Positions 60,148 to 64,000 of a stretch of DNA of 64,000 nucleotides are shown here, piece by piece (within the stretch, counting starts at the first letter, position 1; every line of letters begins with the position of its first letter). Position numbers and translations under genes: made by a program. Location: assembly GCA_014529385.2 (NCBI GenBank), contig CM043956.1, positions 62,088,620-62,152,619 of the forward strand, read 5' to 3'. The stretch is from Adiantum capillus-veneris (lineage: Eukaryota > Streptophyta > Polypodiopsida > Polypodiales > Pteridaceae). The notes under the pieces were generated by a model, which saw only the letters and a program-made list of their open reading frames with translations, had not been told where the DNA came from and searched no databases.

Positions 60148-61056
60148 CTAATTCTCTGGAATCTCAACATCCCCATCGTCAATCTCTGTTTGCAAATCCT
60201 TGGGATCCTTCTTATCCACAGAGCAACCCACAAAAACGCAGTACCAAGAATTTCCTTTATTGTGCAAGGAAGCTCCTTTTCCATTGAATGGGGACGCATC
60301 ACACGGGCAATCTCAAACACATCATCAAGAGAAATGTTGCCATTGTGCTTGATGTTCTTAAATGTAAGGAGAAGGAAGAGGAATCTGTAGGTCGAAAACC
60401 AAGTAAGAGCTCATGGGGCACTCTAGCATGGAGCAAAACCGTGTCGCCAATGCTAGTACTGAGGGGCAAGCAGAAGAAGAAGAAAAAGGAAATCGAGTGC
60501 TACAACGGCTTGCATGGTCAGATTAATAGGAGGAATTTTGACAATGCAATTATGAGAGTAGCCAACAATCATGAGGAGCACCTGCAATATAACAATGTCA
60601 TAAGTGCAAATGATGGCATCTCTGTTGTTTTTGTCAGTCGAATTTATTATTGTGGTATTAATTATGCATTAAATGGGCAGGAATCTGACTATCAAAGCTT
60701 GCCTCTTTGAGATTAGGAAGGGAGAGAATTGTTGCACGAAGATTAGAGCGGATTAACAAGGCCCTTATCACTACTCATGAGTAGCTCTAGTTGTCTTTAG
60801 AGGCTATGTTCACAGCAGAGCACATGCGCCCACCACAGCAGTACTCATTCTTGAGCAAGGATTATAGCATGTTTAGCTACTATTTTAGTCCCACAAGGAG
60901 GAGCTGTAGCAAAACATTCATCTTCTTCTTATCGCGCTGCGGCTCCTTGAGGGATTTGATCACAAGGGCAGCGGCGCTAATTGCTCCCCTACTTCTAGTC
61001 CTACTCTAGTTCGGTGTCCCTTCCACTATCTAAGAGGGATCCAATTTGAACGGCAT
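60148..61056 (-). pseudogene. Ribosomal protein uL11 (RPL12) pseudogene
   Basis: Three pieces of cytosolic RPL12 are in order on the minus strand. The start MPFKLDPS (61056) is followed by TAG and IVE. After a deletion comes SAAALVIKSLKEPQRDKKK (near 60985-60925). About 570 bp further, [20 protein letters not shown] begins at 60356, and after a one-base shift the end reads [19 protein letters not shown] to a stop at 60148. The 3' piece is preceded by a pyrimidine-rich AG, so it may have been an exon; the matching donor is not clear. The large internal deletion, stop and frameshift make it a pseudogene. Confidence 0.85.
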
Positions 61057-61120
61057 GTTTGTTGGTTTTCTCTCTTAATTTCTTTCTCTGCTTCCCTCCT
61101 GCTCCTGAACCCTTGCGTTG

Positions 61121-61162
<42 letters not shown>

Positions 61163-61805
61163 AGAAAAACCTTTTTTGAAATAACTATGCAGTCAATAGG
61201 AGATAATCAATACAGTATGTCTATCTGAACGGGTGCAAACCTCACAATTAAAAAGTGTCATTCTTTGCACTCTTACATCTGCAAGAACATGCTATCATAG
61301 CCCACAATAAGCATGACACATCTCAATTGTGTGTATGTAGTAACCCCCAACCTCATAAGGCATGGCAGAGCAGAAGGTTACGAGAGTGCACTCACCTATC
61401 TTTATTTGAAACCATACTTCTTACGTTCATAGAACAAATCAGTTTTGGCACTGCCAAGGTTCACAATCTTGGAAAACCATCTCTATCCTTCTCCTGCTGG
61501 GTGCACTCACTTCCACAGATGACGCAGCGCTTTTGGAAGGAGCCATAATTGTTCTCGAACCAGAGTAGATGGGCGCGCGTACGAATCGCAAGTCACGCAC
61601 TTGCTATCGCACTTCTCGCTGAGTCGCCCTATAGTGATGCCCGACTGTTTGCAACACATTAGAGTGGTCAGGATGATGCTTCGCCATGGCTGCTCGTGAT
61701 TTCCGGTTTACCCCACGTGTGCTGAGAGAGTCTCTCTCTCTCAAAAAAAACAAAAACTCAACTCTCTCAAAGAGCGCGCCCCGGCGCGTGCTCTTTGAGA
61801 GATTT

Positions 61806-61837
<32 letters not shown>

Positions 61838-62049
61838 CATACACGAGGAAGAGGAAGCAGAAGCAGTTGCCCCCTCAACGCCCCCTAAGCAGGTTTTTTC
61901 CAACTGACCGTAGGTCCGTAAGTAGGCAGGGGGCGGTAGTGGTGCAACATGCATTTTAGACCATGATAGCAATAGCATCGCCTCGGCCAAGACAGAGATT
62001 CGAACGGGAATGGATGCTGGCCCCAGGCGCCGCGCTGCAGTGAAATCGT

Positions 62050-62090
<41 letters not shown>

Positions 62091-62363
62091 GTGAGCAGGC
62101 AGTCCAGGTAGAGGGGCTTGCACTGCAGTATCAATTCTTGTCAAAATTCCACCCACATCAGCAGAGAGCACAAGAGAAGTTGTTGATTGCACTAATGTAC
62201 TGCCCTGAAGCCAGAACCATAATTAGAAGCTTGAAAAGTGGGGCGATCAATGGGCATCCAGGCTTTTTAGCGACTTGACCAGAGACTTTTTGATAGCATT
62301 GACAGAGAAACGGCTTGGGTATGCGCAGTGTTGTGATTAATTTGGCTAGAAAACCACTTTGGG
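61057..62363. other. No gene; microsatellites and a GC-rich palindrome
   Basis: (CT)n at 61127-61159 and 62053-62088 and (GA)n near 61806-61838. A 38-bp near-palindrome lies at 61764-61801, with arms CTCTCAAAGAGC and GCTCTTTGAGAG around a GCGCC-rich centre. Nothing else is recognised. Confidence 0.4.
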
Positions 62364-63660
62364 GTGTCTCTGAGGTATATAAGAACTGGGACACGGGTGG
62401 CGGATTCACCAAGAGCAGGCCGCAGTAATGGCTTTATTCTAGGTTCATTACGAGCCATGTTTCGCAGCGCCAGCAGTTTAGCCTCTAGTGTGCGTTCAAT
62501 AAGTTCTTCAGTTGCATCAACGATCAACTCTGTGGAAGAAGATGGTCAAAAGGAACAGGTAGCTGTCACCTTTGGGAAATCTCAAAAGTTTCAAGCTGTG
62601 TAACTACATTCTGAAAGTATATATATTTCCCTCTACATTCTTAATAATTTAGGAAGGTCGGTTGGATGCCATAAAAGAGTACGACGTTCATAGCTACAAG
62701 TTGCATGAGACTCAAGCTTGCACAATGCTCAATAGCAGAAGCCAGTGTACTGAATTTCTTTAAGCCGAATTTCTACAAATCATAGAAAATTGCATTGCAC
62801 AGTTGGATATGACTACAAGAAGCTAGAATAGTGTCATTGTGTCTCTGGAAGTAAGATTGTTTGTTTGAGACTGCAGGTTTTAACTTTCGAGAAAGTCTTT
62901 GTGGTTCTGGCCTGCCTTATCTCTAAGTGGCAACGCACTCCCATGTTTATAATAGATTACCTAACCCGTTTGCTTTCTTTCTCCCACCCAGGTTGCAGTG
63001 AATCCTCCACTTTGCTCCATAGAGAGAGAACTTGGTTTCTGTGTCTTGCTGCACCCCCGCTGGGACGATCACAGAGCGAAGAATTAGAACTGCGAAGAAC
63101 TTATTGCACTCTCTCTCGGAAAGCTTAAAAAGAAGCGTAAAGTGTTCGATATACTGAAAATGCAGGTGTCAATTCAAACCATTTAGAACAGCTCCTATCT
63201 TGAGCAGTTTCTGACAGTAAGGATTCCCAGTGAGGGTGGCCGATTGGGTAGATGGATGCAAAGGCTGATGTGCCTGGTCAATGGTCAATGGTCACCCTTC
63301 GCAGATGCAGTTTCATTGACATCCCTGTTGCGATTTGGGCCCTATATTGATATCATTTTGGCTGGATGAAAAGGAGAGGTCAAAGTAATATCCTCCATGG
63401 GTAAACAGAGCAGTGGCAAGTCCTGCCTTCTTAACCATCTTTCTGGTAGCCTACTGGATGTAGCTGGAGGCAGATGCACGGATGGTGTGTGGATGACCGT
63501 AAGATGTGAGTCAGACTGTCTGTATGTGCTTCTCGACTTCGAAGGATTGGGAAGCTTTGAGCGAAGCAAGCAAGAAGACATATTGTTCTTGTCCATTCTC
63601 AATGCAGCAATTAGTCTTTTGGACGGGCTTGCATCTGATGTTTTGGAAATGTCTTCCTAA
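62364..63660 (+). pseudogene. Very-large-GTPase (VLIG)-like pseudogene fragment
   Basis: Three exons (to 62558, 62653-62850, from 62992) join in phase at GT-AG sites. The last exon carries a dynamin/GBP-like GTPase core: P-loop GKQSSGKSCLLNHLSG, GGRCTDGVWMT, and LLDFEGLGSFERSKQED. This arrangement fits the interferon-induced very large GTPase type. Upstream sequence reads LGFCVLLHPRWDDH and CEELIALSLGKLKKKRKVFD. In-frame stops lie at 62761 (TAA), 62824 (TAG), 63085 (TAG), 63184 (TAG) and 63367 (TGA). The frame ends at 63660, just before a GA tract, well short of a full GTPase domain. The first exon is assigned to this gene by splice phase only. Confidence 0.7.
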
Positions 63661-63678
63661 AGTTTTTTTCAAAAAAAT

Positions 63679-63723
<45 letters not shown>

Positions 63724-64000
63724 CGACTTGCTTCGACAAAGAGAAGCCCTGCGAGTGAACAAGAGACACGGCACTAACAATTCACTAAACGCGGCCGCTG
63801 AGAGTGAGGGACTAGTGCTCGAATTTTTTTTTTTCCAGAAAATTGTCAACCTACATGTTAGAAATAATAAAGGTAAATTGACTAAATTTGAAGGTTTTTA
63901 TACCAATTTACACTAATTTTTCTCAAATTTTTGGAGGTTTTCTCACCTTCAACTATAAAATTTAGAGGCAAATCTCAAAATTCGTAGGTGGGGTTACACT
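63661..64000. other. (GA)n tract and unassigned sequence
   Basis: A GA tract at about 63681-63720 is followed by AT-rich sequence without a recognisable gene. Confidence 0.6.

Noticed and set aside
61764-61801. A fifth copy of the 61-bp GC-rich module
   Set aside because: It is a 38-bp palindrome with different ends and no TACTAA tips.
62364-62603. An ATG18/BCAS3-like N-terminus (SSLASSVRSISSSVAST)
   Set aside because: The Ser-rich match is weak, and the exon splices in phase into the GTPase-like pseudogene instead.

Overview
The window looks like repeat-rich nuclear DNA of a land plant. Genes are split by GT-AG introns, intergenic DNA is AT-rich, and long (CT)n/(GA)n and (GT)n/(CA)n tracts are common. 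The transposons are plant-like: a Mutator-like element with a SWIM zinc finger, Ty3-type gag and LTR pieces, and a tRNA-derived SINE. A fern or other seed-free plant would fit, but that is inference. Most of the window is mobile DNA in different states of decay. The only host-type genes recognised are broken: a ribosomal protein uL11 (RPL12) pseudogene and a very-large-GTPase-like pseudogene.

Layout. 1-11.6 kb: decayed unknown coding sequences and tandem duplications. 11,644-22,286: one complete 10,643-bp Mutator-like element (MULE) with ~69-bp terminal inverted repeats (TIRs) and a perfect 9-bp target-site duplication, CCTCATGTA. It carries a leftward ParB-domain plus DNA-methyltransferase gene, a CACGTG-rich GC island, a rightward SWIM-type transposase and a small intact ORF. 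22.3-33.3 kb: nearly gene-free. 33.3-34.1 kb: Ty3-type gag remnant. About 34.2-40.0 and 51.9-56.7 kb: two halves of what looks like a second large element (here A). Both halves are full of AAGTGG/CCACTT repeats. The left half encodes a coiled-coil/RING-H2 protein and an FCP1-like phosphatase, and the right half a DDE-type transposase. 40,041-51,902: element B, lying between the halves of A, bounded by 33-bp inverted repeats with one mismatch. 57-64 kb: gag tail, LTR with primer-binding site, RPL12 pseudogene and GTPase pseudogene.

The most striking gene is in B (44,819 to 42,039, minus strand). It reads as one spliced product: a histone H3-like protein with an ARTK tail and complete H3 fold, then a Ulp1-type SUMO protease domain, an acidic linker, and an FCP1/NIF (HAD) phosphatase domain. 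Exon junctions keep frame; a single one-base frameshift lies in the acidic linker. Element A carries its own FCP1-like gene, and the MULE carries a DNA methyltransferase. So three different transposons here carry chromatin- or DNA-modification cargo beside their transposases. The common theme suggested (inference) is interference with, or exploitation of, host silencing. Many copies are broken by in-frame TAG/TGA codons, so the copies here are probably mostly inactive.
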